Of a DNA stretch of 64,000 nt, positions 1-9,200 are shown piece by piece. The notes beneath the pieces were generated by a model. That model had not been told where the DNA came from and searched no databases. It saw nothing but the letters and a program-made list of their open reading frames with translations. The DNA is from Vibrio rotiferianus CAIM 577 = LMG 21460 (GTDB lineage Bacteria > Pseudomonadota > Gammaproteobacteria > Enterobacterales > Vibrionaceae). Position 1 is the first letter of the stretch; every line of letters starts with the position of its first letter. The position numbers and the translations under genes were made by a program. The stretch is taken from contig NZ_APHW01000109.1 in the NCBI RefSeq assembly GCF_002741985.1, positions 1 through 64,000 of the forward strand, given 5' to 3'.

Positions 1-2
1 GG

Positions 3-239
3 CAGGTATGGTTGGGACAAGTGAATGAGAGTGGAATTAAGCCGCTCAAAGAGTTCGCTCGAAAGCTCCGTCCATACCTTCATGGGATCACTGCTTCAGC
101 AAGCTACCCGCTGAATACCTGTACGCTTGAAGGGATAAATAACAAGATAAAGTTAATTAAGCGGATGGGATATGGCTATCGAGATACTGATTACTTCTTC
201 TTAAAGATAAAAGCGGCTTTCCCCGGAAAGCCGCTATGA
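3..239 (+). CDS. ISL3-family transposase, C-terminal end (partial)
   Basis: An open frame enters from the left edge and stops at 237-239. The residues LEGINNKIKLIKRMGYGYRD followed by YFFLKIKAAFPG are the typical C-terminal end of ISL3-family DDE transposases; the Asn/Lys-rich helix lies near the final catalytic Glu. Only about 78 residues are in the window, so I cannot say whether the IS is intact to the left. The last codons form a perfect hairpin (AGCGGCTTTCC/GGAAAGCCGCT, 212-235). The IS ends only about 20 bp before the stop of rbsR, so it has inserted at, or lies against, the 3' end of the ribose operon. Confidence 0.8.
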   Translation, partial: QVWLGQVNESGIKPLKEFARKLRPYLHGITASASYPLNTCTLEGINNKIKLIKRMGYGYRDTDYFFLKIKAAFPGKPL

Positions 240-259
240 ACCTAATTTAAGCCTTAAAT

Positions 260-1264
260 CTATTTGTGCAGGACACTGTTTCGCTCCACGAGTGTTGGCT
301 CTAGTTGCACTACGTTCGGCTCTTTAGAATAATTTTCAAGTTTAGTCAGTAAAGTTTCGACTGCGGCTTGACCCAAGCGGTATTTGGGCTGGTGAATAGT
401 AGTGAGTGATGGAGACATGAATTTTGCGATGTGAATGTCATCATATCCGATAATCGAAAGATCATCCGGAATTTTGATTCCAAGCTCATTTGCTGCGTTA
501 ATTACACCCATCGCCATCATGTCATTGGATACAAAAATCGAGCTTGGTAGCGGACCGCGTTGAACCATTTTCTTGAGGGCTTGATAACCACCTTCACACT
601 CAAAATCGGACTCCACAATCCAGTTGGCATTGAAATCAAGCTCAGCTTCAATCATTGCACGCTTATAGCCTTCATAACGCATTTGCGCTTGGTGCTTAAT
701 TAATGGCCCCGTGATACAACCAATCTCTTTGTGGCCACAATCGATAAGGTATTTAGCGGCCAGATAACCACCACGAAGCGAGTTATCTTGAATCTTATCG
801 CTCGTAAACAACATTGGCCCCCAATCCATCACTACAACCGGAATGTCAGAGTAACGCTCGAATACATCAATGCGCTCCCCTTCTAACGATGAACACATCA
901 AAATAAGCCCATCAACGCGCTTTTGTAGCAACGTATTGATGGAGTCACGCATGCGTTCATTATCGCCTTCAGTGTTACACAGGATCAGGCTATAGCCTTT
1001 GTGGTAGCAACTGCGCTCAACGCCTTTTACGACTTCACCAAAGAATGGGTTTGTTGAGGTAGTCACCAACATACCAATGGTTTTGGTGCGGTTGACTTTG
1101 AGGCTACGCGCCAATGCTGAAGGCGCGTAGTAATTAAGCTCTTGGGCAGCGTTGTTGACTCGTTCTGAGATCTCTTCGCTGACAAAGCGAGTTTTGTTAA
1201 TAACATGGCTCACAGTTGAAGTGGAAACCCCTGCCAGTTTTGCGATGTCTTTCATCGTTGCCAT
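260..1264 (-). CDS. rbsR: Ribose operon repressor RbsR (LacI family)
   Basis: This 334-residue LacI/GalR-family regulator binds DNA as a dimer and releases it when ribose is present. Residues 3-25 form the helix-turn-helix (MKDIAKLAGVSTSTVSHVIN), followed by the hinge helix with ALARSLK and a periplasmic-binding-protein-like sugar domain ending near residue 330. Length is normal for the family. It is the last gene of the rbs operon, 17 bp after rbsK, as in E. coli rbsDACBKR. Its likely targets are the two palindromes at 6441-6456 and 6568-6587 upstream of rbsD, which have the CG-centred symmetry typical of LacI-family operators. The name rests on the operon context as well as the fold. Confidence 0.93.
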   Translation of the reverse strand: MATMKDIAKLAGVSTSTVSHVINKTRFVSEEISERVNNAAQELNYYAPSALARSLKVNRTKTIGMLVTTSTNPFFGEVVKGVERSCYHKGYSLILCNTEGDNERMRDSINTLLQKRVDGLILMCSSLEGERIDVFERYSDIPVVVMDWGPMLFTSDKIQDNSLRGGYLAAKYLIDCGHKEIGCITGPLIKHQAQMRYEGYKRAMIEAELDFNANWIVESDFECEGGYQALKKMVQRGPLPSSIFVSNDMMAMGVINAANELGIKIPDDLSIIGYDDIHIAKFMSPSLTTIHQPKYRLGQAAVETLLTKLENYSKEPNVVQLEPTLVERNSVLHK

Positions 1265-1281
1265 GCTATTTCTCCTTTTGA

Positions 1282-2199
1282 TTATTGTTGTTCAAGGAAC
1301 TCCTCAACCTCTTGACGGGTTGGAATCGAAGTTTGCGCGCCAAAGCGAGTCACAGAGATCGCTGCTGCTGCATGAGCAAACTTAATCGCTGATTCTAAAG
1401 GTAAGTCTTCCAATAAACCAGTGACGAATGCCCCATTAAACGTATCCCCAGCTGCGGTCGTGTCCGTTGCCTCTACGCGGAAACCAGGAATGATTTCACC
1501 ACGGCCATTTTGACTCAGCCAAACACCTTTTGCCCCGAGCGTAATCATCACAATTTCGATGCCCTTTGAGTGCAGAATATTTGCCGCCTCTTGCGCGCTA
1601 TCATCGTCAGTTACGGTCACACCAGTTAGCACTTCGGCTTCCGTTTCATTGGGTGTGATAACATCAATGCAAGACAACAGCTCATCTGACAATTCACGCG
1701 CTGGCGCAGGGTTGAGAACCACGTTGGTTTTGGCATCCTTCGCGATTCTCGCTGCTTTCTCGATGCCACACATTGGCGTTTCCAATTGCATCAACAGGTA
1801 TTCTGCCTGACGAATGCGCTCTAAATCGGGTTCAATCGCTTCTGCGGTAAGTTTGGCGTTCGCTTCGGCGGAGATACAAATGCTGTTTTCACCGCTGTCC
1901 GCCACTTGAATCATGGCAATGCCAGTTGGGCAGTTAGGCTGCATCTTCACACCAGTGATGTCGATGCCATCCATTTTGAAGTTCTCACGAATGTTGATGC
2001 CGAACGAATCGTCACCCACACACGCAATAAAACCGATATCGGCAGTTAATCGAGCTGCTGCAACAGCTTGGTTGGCACCCTTGCCACCTGGGATAACTTG
2101 ATAGTTGCGACCATGTAGCGTTTCGCCAGGGCGAGGGAAAGAAGGCACTTGAAGAACATGGTCAGCGTTTACACTACCTAACACCACTAACTTATTCAT
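1282..2199 (-). CDS. rbsK: Ribokinase RbsK
   Basis: PfkB-family sugar kinase that phosphorylates D-ribose to ribose-5-phosphate in the cytoplasm. The N-terminus MNKLVVLGSVNADHV carries the substrate Asp, PGGKGANQA is the glycine-rich ribose-binding motif, and DTTAAGDTFNGAF near residue 250 contains the catalytic Asp of PfkB signature 2. I chose the ATG at 2199 because it gives the normal 305-residue length and follows an AGGATA Shine-Dalgarno. An upstream in-frame start at 2304 would add 35 residues encoded by the palindromic repeat, which is unlikely. The gene lies between rbsB and rbsR in the ribose operon. Confidence 0.95.
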   Translation of the reverse strand: MNKLVVLGSVNADHVLQVPSFPRPGETLHGRNYQVIPGGKGANQAVAAARLTADIGFIACVGDDSFGINIRENFKMDGIDITGVKMQPNCPTGIAMIQVADSGENSICISAEANAKLTAEAIEPDLERIRQAEYLLMQLETPMCGIEKAARIAKDAKTNVVLNPAPARELSDELLSCIDVITPNETEAEVLTGVTVTDDDSAQEAANILHSKGIEIVMITLGAKGVWLSQNGRGEIIPGFRVEATDTTAAGDTFNGAFVTGLLEDLPLESAIKFAHAAAAISVTRFGAQTSIPTRQEVEEFLEQQ

Positions 2200-2244
2200 A
2201 CGGTTATCCTCGGTTCTTAATGAACCCTTTAGTTTGAACAGGAG

Positions 2245-2314
2245 TATATACCCAAGTAACCTCGATATGCTCGATTCAGCGAGAATGACTTGGTTTGAAG
2301 TCACTTGGGTATAT
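2245..2314. repeat. Palindromic intergenic element between rbsB and rbsK
   Basis: The outer arms TATACCCAAGT and ACTTGGGTATA are exact inverted repeats about 45 bp apart, and the interior contains further complementary blocks around CATATCGAG/CTCGATATG-like sequence. From memory, similar palindromes occur between genes in vibrios, but I could not search. In the rbs transcript it would fold into one long hairpin and may set the rbsB-to-rbsK mRNA ratio. Confidence 0.6.
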
Positions 2315-2392
2315 GGCTTACGCTCTTTGAAAAAGGTAAGCGTATTACGATTCAGCTAGATTTACTTTGCCAACGTACAACTTACATTGTTT

Positions 2393-2424
2393 GGAATGAC
2401 CCAATACGTTCATTGGGTCACTCC
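2393..2424 (-). terminator. Stem-loop downstream of rbsB (attenuator or RNA stabiliser)
   Basis: TGACCCAAT and ATTGGGTCA form a perfect 9-bp stem extended by GGA/TCC-like pairs, about 40 bp after the rbsB stop on the minus strand. There is no long T tract after it, so it fits a partial terminator or 3' stabilising hairpin rather than a strong terminator. Binding-protein genes in ABC operons often have such structures to raise their mRNA level. Confidence 0.45.
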
Positions 2425-2462
2425 ATGGTTCTCAAGAGTAATACCTGAGCCTAGCGCGAAAC

Positions 2463-3341
2463 TTACTTAGTCAGCACTTTTAGCGGAACAGGAATGTACT
2501 CCTCAACCTTCTCACCTTTCAATACTTTATCTGCAGTTTCGACACCAAGCGCACCAATTAGATCTGGTTGCTGTGCAATAGTTGCCGCTAGCTTGCCACG
2601 GTTAACCGCTGCGATACCATCTTCAGTGCCGTCGAAACCAACAATCAGCACATCTTTACCTGATGCTTGTACTGCGCGAAGCGCACCCAGTGCCATCTCA
2701 TCGTTTTGAGCAAATACCGCTTGTACGTCTGGGTTTGCTGCAAGCAAGTTTTCCATTACGTTTAGACCTTTAGTACGGTCAAAATCCGCAGGTTGGCTTG
2801 CTAGTAGATCCATGTTGCTACCCTTCACTGCGGTCATGAAGCCTTCACCACGCTCACGCGCCGCAGACGTACCAGCAATACCTTCGAGTTGGATGACTTT
2901 CGCTTTCTCGCCCACTTTTTCCATAATGTAGTGACCTGCCATTTCACCACCAACCACGTTGTCAGAAGCGATGTGGCTAACCACTTCACCACGGCTTGCA
3001 CCACGGTCTAGTGTCAACACTGGGATCTTAGAACGGTTCGCCATACGAATCGCGTTTGACACAGCGTCTGAGTCTGTTGGGTTGATCAGAATCGCTTTTA
3101 CACCGCGTATCGTCAGGTCTTCGATGTTTGACAGTTCTTTACTCGGGTCGTTTTGCGAGTCCAGTACAATCAAGTCGTATCCCAGTTCTTTCGCTTTCGC
3201 TTCTGCACCGTCTTTCATCGTTACGAAGAACGGGTTATTTAGCGTAGAAACTACAATCGCCATGGTATCTTGAGCTTGCGCCGCTACCGATACGGTTGAA
3301 GAAAGAAGTGCAGCAGAGATAAGAGTTGCGAGTTTTTTCAT
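2463..3341 (-). CDS. rbsB: Ribose ABC transporter periplasmic binding protein RbsB
   Basis: Periplasmic D-ribose receptor that delivers sugar to RbsAC. The ATG at 3341 begins a classic signal peptide (MKKLATLISAALLSSTVSVAAQA, cleavage after AQA). The mature protein starts DTMAIVVSTLNNPFF, the ribose-binding-protein N-terminus, with the ligand Asp/Arg motifs LTLDRGA and FAQNDEMALGA. Total length is 292 residues, as in E. coli. An upstream start at 3374 would add a non-signal leader and is rejected. The gene lies between rbsC and rbsK. Confidence 0.96.
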   Translation of the reverse strand: MKKLATLISAALLSSTVSVAAQAQDTMAIVVSTLNNPFFVTMKDGAEAKAKELGYDLIVLDSQNDPSKELSNIEDLTIRGVKAILINPTDSDAVSNAIRMANRSKIPVLTLDRGASRGEVVSHIASDNVVGGEMAGHYIMEKVGEKAKVIQLEGIAGTSAARERGEGFMTAVKGSNMDLLASQPADFDRTKGLNVMENLLAANPDVQAVFAQNDEMALGALRAVQASGKDVLIVGFDGTEDGIAAVNRGKLAATIAQQPDLIGALGVETADKVLKGEKVEEYIPVPLKVLTK

Positions 3342-3432
3342 CGTTCTAGTCCTTTGTGTAGGGTGAGCCAGCACACGTCCTCTGGCTCGGTTTGTATTCA
3401 GGATTTAGCTTTAATGTATTAGTTGTTATGGA

Positions 3433-4416
3433 TTACTTGTTTTTGTTGTCTACCAGTACCGCTAGCAAGATAACCACTGCTTTCGCAATCATTTGGTAGT
3501 AAGAAGAAACATCGAGTAGGTTCAGCGCATTGTTCAAGAAGCCGATGATTAAAGCACCAATCAAGGTACCCATGATGCGACCTTTACCGCCCATCAAGCT
3601 AGTACCGCCAAGAACAACCGCTGCGATAGCGTCTAGCTCGTAGCCCATACCCGCAGTTGGCTGTGCTGAAGACAGACGAGAAGTCACGATAATGCCCGCA
3701 AGCGCTGCCAACATACCGCAAATTGCGTATACACCGATCTTCACACGATCAACATTGATACCAGAAAGGCGCGTTGCTGATTCGTTGCCACCAAGTGCGT
3801 ACACATAGCGACCAAAGCGAGTGTGGTTTAGTAGATACCATGCCGCAGCAAAGACAATCACCATCAACCAAACTGGAACTGGGATACCAAGAGCGTAACC
3901 TGTACCGAACCATGCAAATGCGTCTGCAGTATCAGTAAAGCCTGTTGAGATAGGTCGACCGTCTGTGTAAACCATGGTTACACCGCGCAGTAACGTCATG
4001 GTAACCAGCGTTGCGATAAAGGCTTGCACCTTACCTTTGGCAATAATGATTCCGCTTATCGCACCCAGTGCCGCACCAGCAAACAATGCTGTTGGAACCG
4101 CGATGAGTACTGGCACTTCTAGCGCAATCATGCTTGCCGCGAAGGCACCACATAACGCAAGTACAGAGCCTACGCTTAAGTCAATTCCGGCTGTTAATAT
4201 AACCAGTGTCATACCCACTGCGATGATCGCGTTGACAGAGGTTTGACGCAAGATATTAAGAATGTTGTCTACCGTAAAAAAGTTCGGGTTTAAAAATGAC
4301 ACGACAACAATCAAAAACAGCAGTGCAATCAATGATTTTTGCTCAATCAGCCACTCTTTGGTGAACAGCTTCTTGCTGCCAGTTTCGTTTGGTTTGCTCA
4401 TGGTATTAGTACTCAT
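3433..4416 (-). CDS. rbsC: Ribose ABC transporter permease RbsC
   Basis: Inner-membrane permease of the BPD_transp_2 family, 327 residues with eight to ten hydrophobic segments. The motif AGIDLSVGSVLAL and the later GGTSLMGGKGRIMGT are the conserved loop and EAA-like coupling region of ribose/xylose permeases. It overlaps the end of rbsA by 4 bp (ATGA), indicating translational coupling. A hydrophilic N-terminus of about 30 residues precedes the first membrane span. Confidence 0.95.
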   Translation of the reverse strand: MSTNTMSKPNETGSKKLFTKEWLIEQKSLIALLFLIVVVSFLNPNFFTVDNILNILRQTSVNAIIAVGMTLVILTAGIDLSVGSVLALCGAFAASMIALEVPVLIAVPTALFAGAALGAISGIIIAKGKVQAFIATLVTMTLLRGVTMVYTDGRPISTGFTDTADAFAWFGTGYALGIPVPVWLMVIVFAAAWYLLNHTRFGRYVYALGGNESATRLSGINVDRVKIGVYAICGMLAALAGIIVTSRLSSAQPTAGMGYELDAIAAVVLGGTSLMGGKGRIMGTLIGALIIGFLNNALNLLDVSSYYQMIAKAVVILLAVLVDNKNK

Positions 4417-5918
4417 GCTGCTTCCTCATTCATTCTCTTGCCTACGGCACAAGCGAGTAGTGTTTCTTGGTCGGCGTCTTTCGCATCAAATTCGCCTGTA
4501 ATTCGACCTTCATGCATCACCATGATACGGTCACTCATGCCTAGCACTTCCGGCATCTCAGATGAAACCAAGATGATGCTCATGCCGTCGGCTTTAAATT
4601 TGTTGATTAGCTGATAGATTTCTTTCTTCGCACCCACGTCGACACCGCGAGTAGGCTCATCCAGAATCAGAACTTTAGGTTTAGTCATCAACCCTTTCGC
4701 GATCGCCACTTTCTGTTGGTTACCGCCAGAAAGGTTGCCGATAATTTGGTCACGCGTTGGCGTTTTGATGTTGAACAGTTTGATAAAGTCCTCAACCGCC
4801 ACAACTTCTTCACCGTGTTGGATTTGGAAACCTTTGGTGAGCTTATCCAACGCACACAAAGACATGTTCTCCTTCACGGATAACCCTAGCACCAAGCCAT
4901 CGCCTTTACGGTCTTCAGAGATGTAAGCAATGCCATTCGCCAGGCCATCTTGTGGGCTAACCGGGTTAATGGTCTTGTTGTCTAAGTTGATAACGCCACG
5001 CTCACTTGGTAGCGCGCCGTAAATCACTTTCATTAGCTCAGTACGACCTGCCCCCATCAAACCCGATACACCAAGAATTTCTCCGCGTTGAAGGGTGAAG
5101 TTGATGTCGTGAACACCAGAACCAGTCAAGCCAATCACTTCAAGGCAAACATCGCCGTGCTTCACATCGATACGCGGGTATTGCTCTTCCAACTTACGAC
5201 CAACCATCATTTCGATGAGTCCATCTTCGTTGGTGTCTTTCACTTGGCATTCGCCGATGAATTTACCGTCACGTAACACAGTAATGTCATCACAGATTTC
5301 GAAGATTTCTTTCAGGCGGTGTGAGATGTAAACGATGCCGCAACCTTGGTCGCGAAGTTCGTTGATCACTTTAAACAGCGATTCCGTCTCTTTGTCGGTT
5401 AGAGCATCGGTTGGCTCGTCCATGATGATGACTTTAGATTCGAAAGACAGCGCTTTGGCAATCTCCACCATTTGCTGCTCACCAAGACTTAAATCACCAA
5501 GCAATGTTTTTGAAGAGTGCCTTACATTAAGGCGTTGAAGCAACTTGTCTGCTTCTTCGTACATCTTGCCCCACTGAATACGACCCATCGAGCCAGTAAA
5601 TTCACGACCTAAATAGATGTTTTCAGCGATCGTCAGCTCGGGGATCAGGTTCAGTTCTTGGTGAATGATACTGATGCCCGCTTCTTGAGAGTCACGCGGA
5701 CCTTTAAACGCCGCTGGCTGACCTTGATATTTAATGCTTCCCGCATCCATGTGGTAGATGCCCGTAAGCACTTTCATCAAGGTCGACTTACCTGCCCCGT
5801 TCTCGCCCATTAACGCCATCACGCGACCTGGGTAAACATTAAGGCTGGCTTTATCCAACGCCTTAACGCCCGGGAACGCTTTCTCGATGTCGCTGAGTTG
5901 TAGAATGGCTTGAGTCAT
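4413..5918 (-). CDS. rbsA: Ribose ABC transporter ATP-binding protein RbsA
   Basis: Double-ATPase subunit (501 residues) of the sugar ABC importer class. The first half has Walker A GENGAGKST and signature LSLGEQQMVEIAKA. The second half has a degenerate Walker A (GLMGAGRTEL) with signature LSGGNQQKVAIAKG, the usual asymmetry of RbsA/MglA/XylG proteins. It powers import through RbsC. It starts 24 bp after rbsD and overlaps rbsC by 4 bp. Confidence 0.95.
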   Translation of the reverse strand: MTQAILQLSDIEKAFPGVKALDKASLNVYPGRVMALMGENGAGKSTLMKVLTGIYHMDAGSIKYQGQPAAFKGPRDSQEAGISIIHQELNLIPELTIAENIYLGREFTGSMGRIQWGKMYEEADKLLQRLNVRHSSKTLLGDLSLGEQQMVEIAKALSFESKVIIMDEPTDALTDKETESLFKVINELRDQGCGIVYISHRLKEIFEICDDITVLRDGKFIGECQVKDTNEDGLIEMMVGRKLEEQYPRIDVKHGDVCLEVIGLTGSGVHDINFTLQRGEILGVSGLMGAGRTELMKVIYGALPSERGVINLDNKTINPVSPQDGLANGIAYISEDRKGDGLVLGLSVKENMSLCALDKLTKGFQIQHGEEVVAVEDFIKLFNIKTPTRDQIIGNLSGGNQQKVAIAKGLMTKPKVLILDEPTRGVDVGAKKEIYQLINKFKADGMSIILVSSEMPEVLGMSDRIMVMHEGRITGEFDAKDADQETLLACAVGKRMNEEAA

Positions 5919-5942
5919 AATTTGTCCTCAATTAGTTGTGGC

Positions 5943-6362
5943 TTAAAACACCACGCCGGCTTGGAAAATCACATTCGCGTATGGTGTGCACTCGCCTGTT
6001 CTAACAACAGCACGGCTTTGTTCTGTACGAGCTTTAAAAGCTTCATGCGATACATAGTTAATCGCGATCTGCTTACCTGCTAGCTCACTTTCTTTTGCTA
6101 GCTCAGTGATCAGCGCATCATGGTGAACAGGGCTAACTTTTGCGAATTCTTCAGCAATGATGACCCCTTCAATTTGGGACTCAGACAGAATCACGCGAAC
6201 GGTATCAAGGAAACCAGGAACGCCATGAGTCAACGCTAAATCGATACGTTGAACATGGTCAGGGATTGGCAAGCCCGCGTCACAAATGGTGATTTCATCG
6301 GTATGACCCAACGTCGCCACCAAGTAAGAAATTTCTGAGTTAATTAGGGTACTTTTTTTCAT
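5943..6362 (-). CDS. rbsD: D-ribose pyranase RbsD
   Basis: Converts beta-pyranose to beta-furanose ribose so that RbsK can act on it. The 139-residue length, the N-terminal MKKSTLINSEISYLVATLGH with its catalytic His, CDAGLPIP, and the C-terminal RTGECTPYANVIFQAGVVF with the substrate Tyr/Asn are all diagnostic of RbsD. It is the first gene of the operon, so its upstream region (6363-6816) carries the operon promoter and operators. Confidence 0.96.
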   Translation of the reverse strand: MKKSTLINSEISYLVATLGHTDEITICDAGLPIPDHVQRIDLALTHGVPGFLDTVRVILSESQIEGVIIAEEFAKVSPVHHDALITELAKESELAGKQIAINYVSHEAFKARTEQSRAVVRTGECTPYANVIFQAGVVF

Positions 6363-6440
6363 CTCATCGACCTTTCGGTTACACGTTCATACAACTGTGA
6401 GCGTCTCTCTTGGATTAATTTCTATATTGACAGAACACTC

Positions 6441-6456
6441 ATCGAAACGTTTCGAT
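6441..6456. promoter_or_regulatory. RbsR operator 1 (proximal to rbsD)
   Basis: ATCGAAACGTTTCGAT is a perfect 16-bp palindrome with a central CG, about 80 bp upstream of the rbsD start. It shares its core with the second palindrome at 6568-6587. LacI-family repressors bind such sites, and RbsR is encoded in the same operon, so the assignment follows from context. Confidence 0.8.
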
Positions 6457-6567
6457 GCAATAATAGAACGATAGGAATAATTGACCAGTCACAGATCGAT
6501 AAGGTGTGAGAATGATCCGCAATTGAGTACTAACTGATTAAGAAAAGGATAGTGAGGTCACATTTTG

Positions 6568-6587
6568 CCATCGAAACGTTTCGATGG
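6568..6587. promoter_or_regulatory. RbsR operator 2 (distal)
   Basis: CCATCGAAACGTTTCGATGG is a perfect 20-bp palindrome containing the same 16-bp core as operator 1. The two centres are 129 bp apart, suitable for DNA looping or for control of the divergent GGDEF-EAL gene that starts at 6817. The rest of 6363-6816 is AT-rich; I see no ORF in it and cannot place -35/-10 boxes with confidence. Confidence 0.75.
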
Positions 6588-6816
6588 TGAATAACCAACC
6601 ACGAAACTGAGGTTAACGATCATTTCCAAGTCCAGCTTTGTCTCAAATTCAAGAATACAAAGCCCCCTGTTTATAAATCACCCTCCCCTTCACAAATTTA
6701 CGACATTTGTAAGACTTTGTTTCATATACAACATACAATTCGTTGAAAAATCAATCTATGCAATAAGTGGCTTCTTAATTAGAAGAGAAGCAATGGAAAA
6801 TTAAAATTATCACCAC

Positions 6817-9150
6817 ATGAAACTTAGCAATAGAATCATTTTGCTTGTCACGCCAGTCATATTGCTCAGTGCATTGGTGTCTAGCTACATCATCTACAGC
6901 ATTCAAAAAGTCACGTTGATAAAACGCGAAGACAGCTATATCCAACTTCAGATGGATCAGCTTGCAGGTCAACTTCGTCAAGCGAATGTGTTTCTTAACA
7001 GCTACGCACATACCCTATCAAAAAGTTATGCGGTGTTAGATTATTTAGCCAACCGAGACTCAAATGAACAATCTACTCGTTTAGAAAGCCAGTTAGCAGA
7101 AACGGTGGAAGTATTAAGCCATGGCTACAAAGGCGACACTAACATGGCAATTCTTAACGGCCAAAGCCAAGTGCTGTATTTCCAAGAAAGTACTTACCAG
7201 CCCACTGGCGTACTAGACCCCAAGATTTCAGCGTACGTAACGAAAACCTTTAATAGCCAACAGGCCTTTAGTCATACTGGGTTTATCTACAATTCCAGCG
7301 GTCAGAGCATCTTATTAAAGTATCAAGTCCTTGATCGCCGTTCCGGTGAAGTAGCGACAACATTTGACCCAGCCTTTAACCTATTCATTGTGGCATCCGT
7401 ATCACTGGAGTCATTTAATGATATAAAACACGAAATTGAATACGATACCCATAGCGTCATCACCTTTTCTGACAAGCCCATTTATCTCGATATACCATTG
7501 GCGCAAACGATAGAGCTGCTACCCAGTTTTTATGCCATTCTCTCGCCTGCGGAATATCTGATGTGGAACAAAGTCGAAAAGGTTTGGCTAGAACTTGCCC
7601 TATCATTTGGTGTCGCTGGCCTCATCACCATCGCATTAATTGTCATCGTCTTATACCTCTATGTTATGCAGCCAATCGCCAAGCTGGATAACCAGCTAAC
7701 AGACATTGAGAGCAATACGAGAGATAACATCGAAAAACTCAACAGCAATGATGAGATTGGGCGCTTGTCGCAGCGCTTTTTTGACATGTACCAAGAGCTA
7801 AGAAAAAGTTATGAACAAACTAAACGCCTTGCTGAAACAGACCAGCTAACGCAACTAGCAAACCGCTCTCGCTTTCAAGCCCTAGCCTGTAGAGAACTTG
7901 CCTCTTGCACAGACAACCTATGGGTTATTTATGTCGATCTAGATAATTTTAAGTTCGTGAATGATAAGTATGGCCATGAATGGGGCGATAAATTGCTGAA
8001 AGCCTTTGCTGGGCATATTCAAAAAGTATGTGCTTTATTCGCTCACAAACACGATAGTACCTGTTTTGGTGCTCGTCTGTCAGGAGATGAGTTTGCCATT
8101 CTTTTAAGCAGCAAGCACCAATCCTCTTCTATAGCCGATGAGTTGACCAATGCACTCCTTGAACCGATTAAGAATTGTAATCATCACCATTTTGGTGGGC
8201 TACCTGTGACGGCAAGTGTCGGTATCGCTGGATTTCCTCAAGACGGGCAAGATATTGAGAAACTCTTATCTTGTGCTGACGCCGCTATGTATCAGGCAAA
8301 GCGTGCTGGTAAAAACCAAGCCTCTTACTATTCCATGGAAATGGATGAAGCCGCCCAGAGAAAAGGCGATATAGAACGCGAACTACGAAAAGAAGATATA
8401 GAAAAAGAGTTCCACTTAGTATTTCAGCCATACATGAATAACAAAGCAAATGAGATTGAGGGCCTTGAGGTATTGCTTCGCTGGGATTCACCAAACCTAG
8501 GAGTTGTTCCGCCCGCCGAGTTTATTCCAATTGCAGAACAAAGCGGTCAGTTTAACAAGATAGATCGTTGGGTCTTCTCCAACGCGATGCTGGAATACCA
8601 TCACCTAAAAGAGATTTTCGGCAAAGACATTACCTTATCCATCAACCTTTCGTCAGCTGAGCTAAACTCGCTATCTATGGCGGAATATATACACAAGCAT
8701 GCCCAGGTAAATTCTGTACCTCCGCAGTGCATTGAGCTTGAGATAACGGAGACGTTCGCAAGTGATCAACAAGGAACAGTGTTACTCGATGAACTTTCTA
8801 AACTTGGCTATCGATTGGCGATCGATGACTTTGGTTCTGGCTACACATCATTGACCCAACTGGTTCAATACCCCGTTCAAAAGATCAAGTTCGACCGAGA
8901 ATTTCTGCTGACCTTAATGCATACCGATAATGAACATGTTATTAAGCCAATCATCGAGCTTTGCCATGCGCAAAACAAAACTGTGACCGCTGAAGGCATT
9001 GAACACAACGTAATGCATGAATGGCTTTCTGCTTACCGCTGTGACTTCATGCAAGGTTACTTGTTCGGCAAACCGATGAACAGAGAGCAGCTCGATCATT
9101 GGTGGCGCTCTGCAAACGATGTTCGATTTGAAGAGTCAGTCAGTGCATAG
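6817..9150 (+). CDS. Membrane GGDEF-EAL protein (cyclic-di-GMP turnover)
   Basis: A 777-residue inner-membrane signalling protein. A transmembrane helix lies at about residues 7-28, a periplasmic sensor region at about 30-255, a second helix at about 257-283, then a HAMP-like linker, GGDEF domain (about 340-505) and EAL domain (about 520-765). The GGDEF signature is SGDEF, preceded by DLDNFKFVND; no RxxD inhibitory site is visible just upstream of it. The EAL domain is EVL at its signature but keeps the metal ligands in SINLS, ELEITET, DDFGSGYTS and AEGIEH, so phosphodiesterase activity is plausible. It may make, degrade or do both with c-di-GMP; the sequence does not decide. It is divergent from the rbs operon and shares its upstream region. 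I do not recognise a gene name. Confidence 0.9.
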   Translation: MKLSNRIILLVTPVILLSALVSSYIIYSIQKVTLIKREDSYIQLQMDQLAGQLRQANVFLNSYAHTLSKSYAVLDYLANRDSNEQSTRLESQLAETVEVLSHGYKGDTNMAILNGQSQVLYFQESTYQPTGVLDPKISAYVTKTFNSQQAFSHTGFIYNSSGQSILLKYQVLDRRSGEVATTFDPAFNLFIVASVSLESFNDIKHEIEYDTHSVITFSDKPIYLDIPLAQTIELLPSFYAILSPAEYLMWNKVEKVWLELALSFGVAGLITIALIVIVLYLYVMQPIAKLDNQLTDIESNTRDNIEKLNSNDEIGRLSQRFFDMYQELRKSYEQTKRLAETDQLTQLANRSRFQALACRELASCTDNLWVIYVDLDNFKFVNDKYGHEWGDKLLKAFAGHIQKVCALFAHKHDSTCFGARLSGDEFAILLSSKHQSSSIADELTNALLEPIKNCNHHHFGGLPVTASVGIAGFPQDGQDIEKLLSCADAAMYQAKRAGKNQASYYSMEMDEAAQRKGDIERELRKEDIEKEFHLVFQPYMNNKANEIEGLEVLLRWDSPNLGVVPPAEFIPIAEQSGQFNKIDRWVFSNAMLEYHHLKEIFGKDITLSINLSSAELNSLSMAEYIHKHAQVNSVPPQCIELEITETFASDQQGTVLLDELSKLGYRLAIDDFGSGYTSLTQLVQYPVQKIKFDREFLLTLMHTDNEHVIKPIIELCHAQNKTVTAEGIEHNVMHEWLSAYRCDFMQGYLFGKPMNREQLDHWWRSANDVRFEESVSA

Positions 9151-9163
9151 GGTGACTTAGGCA

Positions 9164-9194
9164 CAAAAAAGCAGCGTTTTATCGCTGCTTTTTA
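9164..9194. terminator. Bidirectional rho-independent terminator
   Basis: AAAAAAGCAGCG and CGCTGCTTTTT form a GC stem flanked by A and T runs, between the converging GGDEF-EAL gene and the nucleosidase gene. It can stop transcripts from both sides. Confidence 0.85.
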
Positions 9195-9200
9195 AGACAC

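Noticed and set aside
212..235. Terminator at the IS end
   Set aside because: The hairpin is within the transposase coding sequence and has no T run after it.
6500..6570. CRP site upstream of rbsD
   Set aside because: TCACA half sites are present but no second half at the correct 6-bp spacing.
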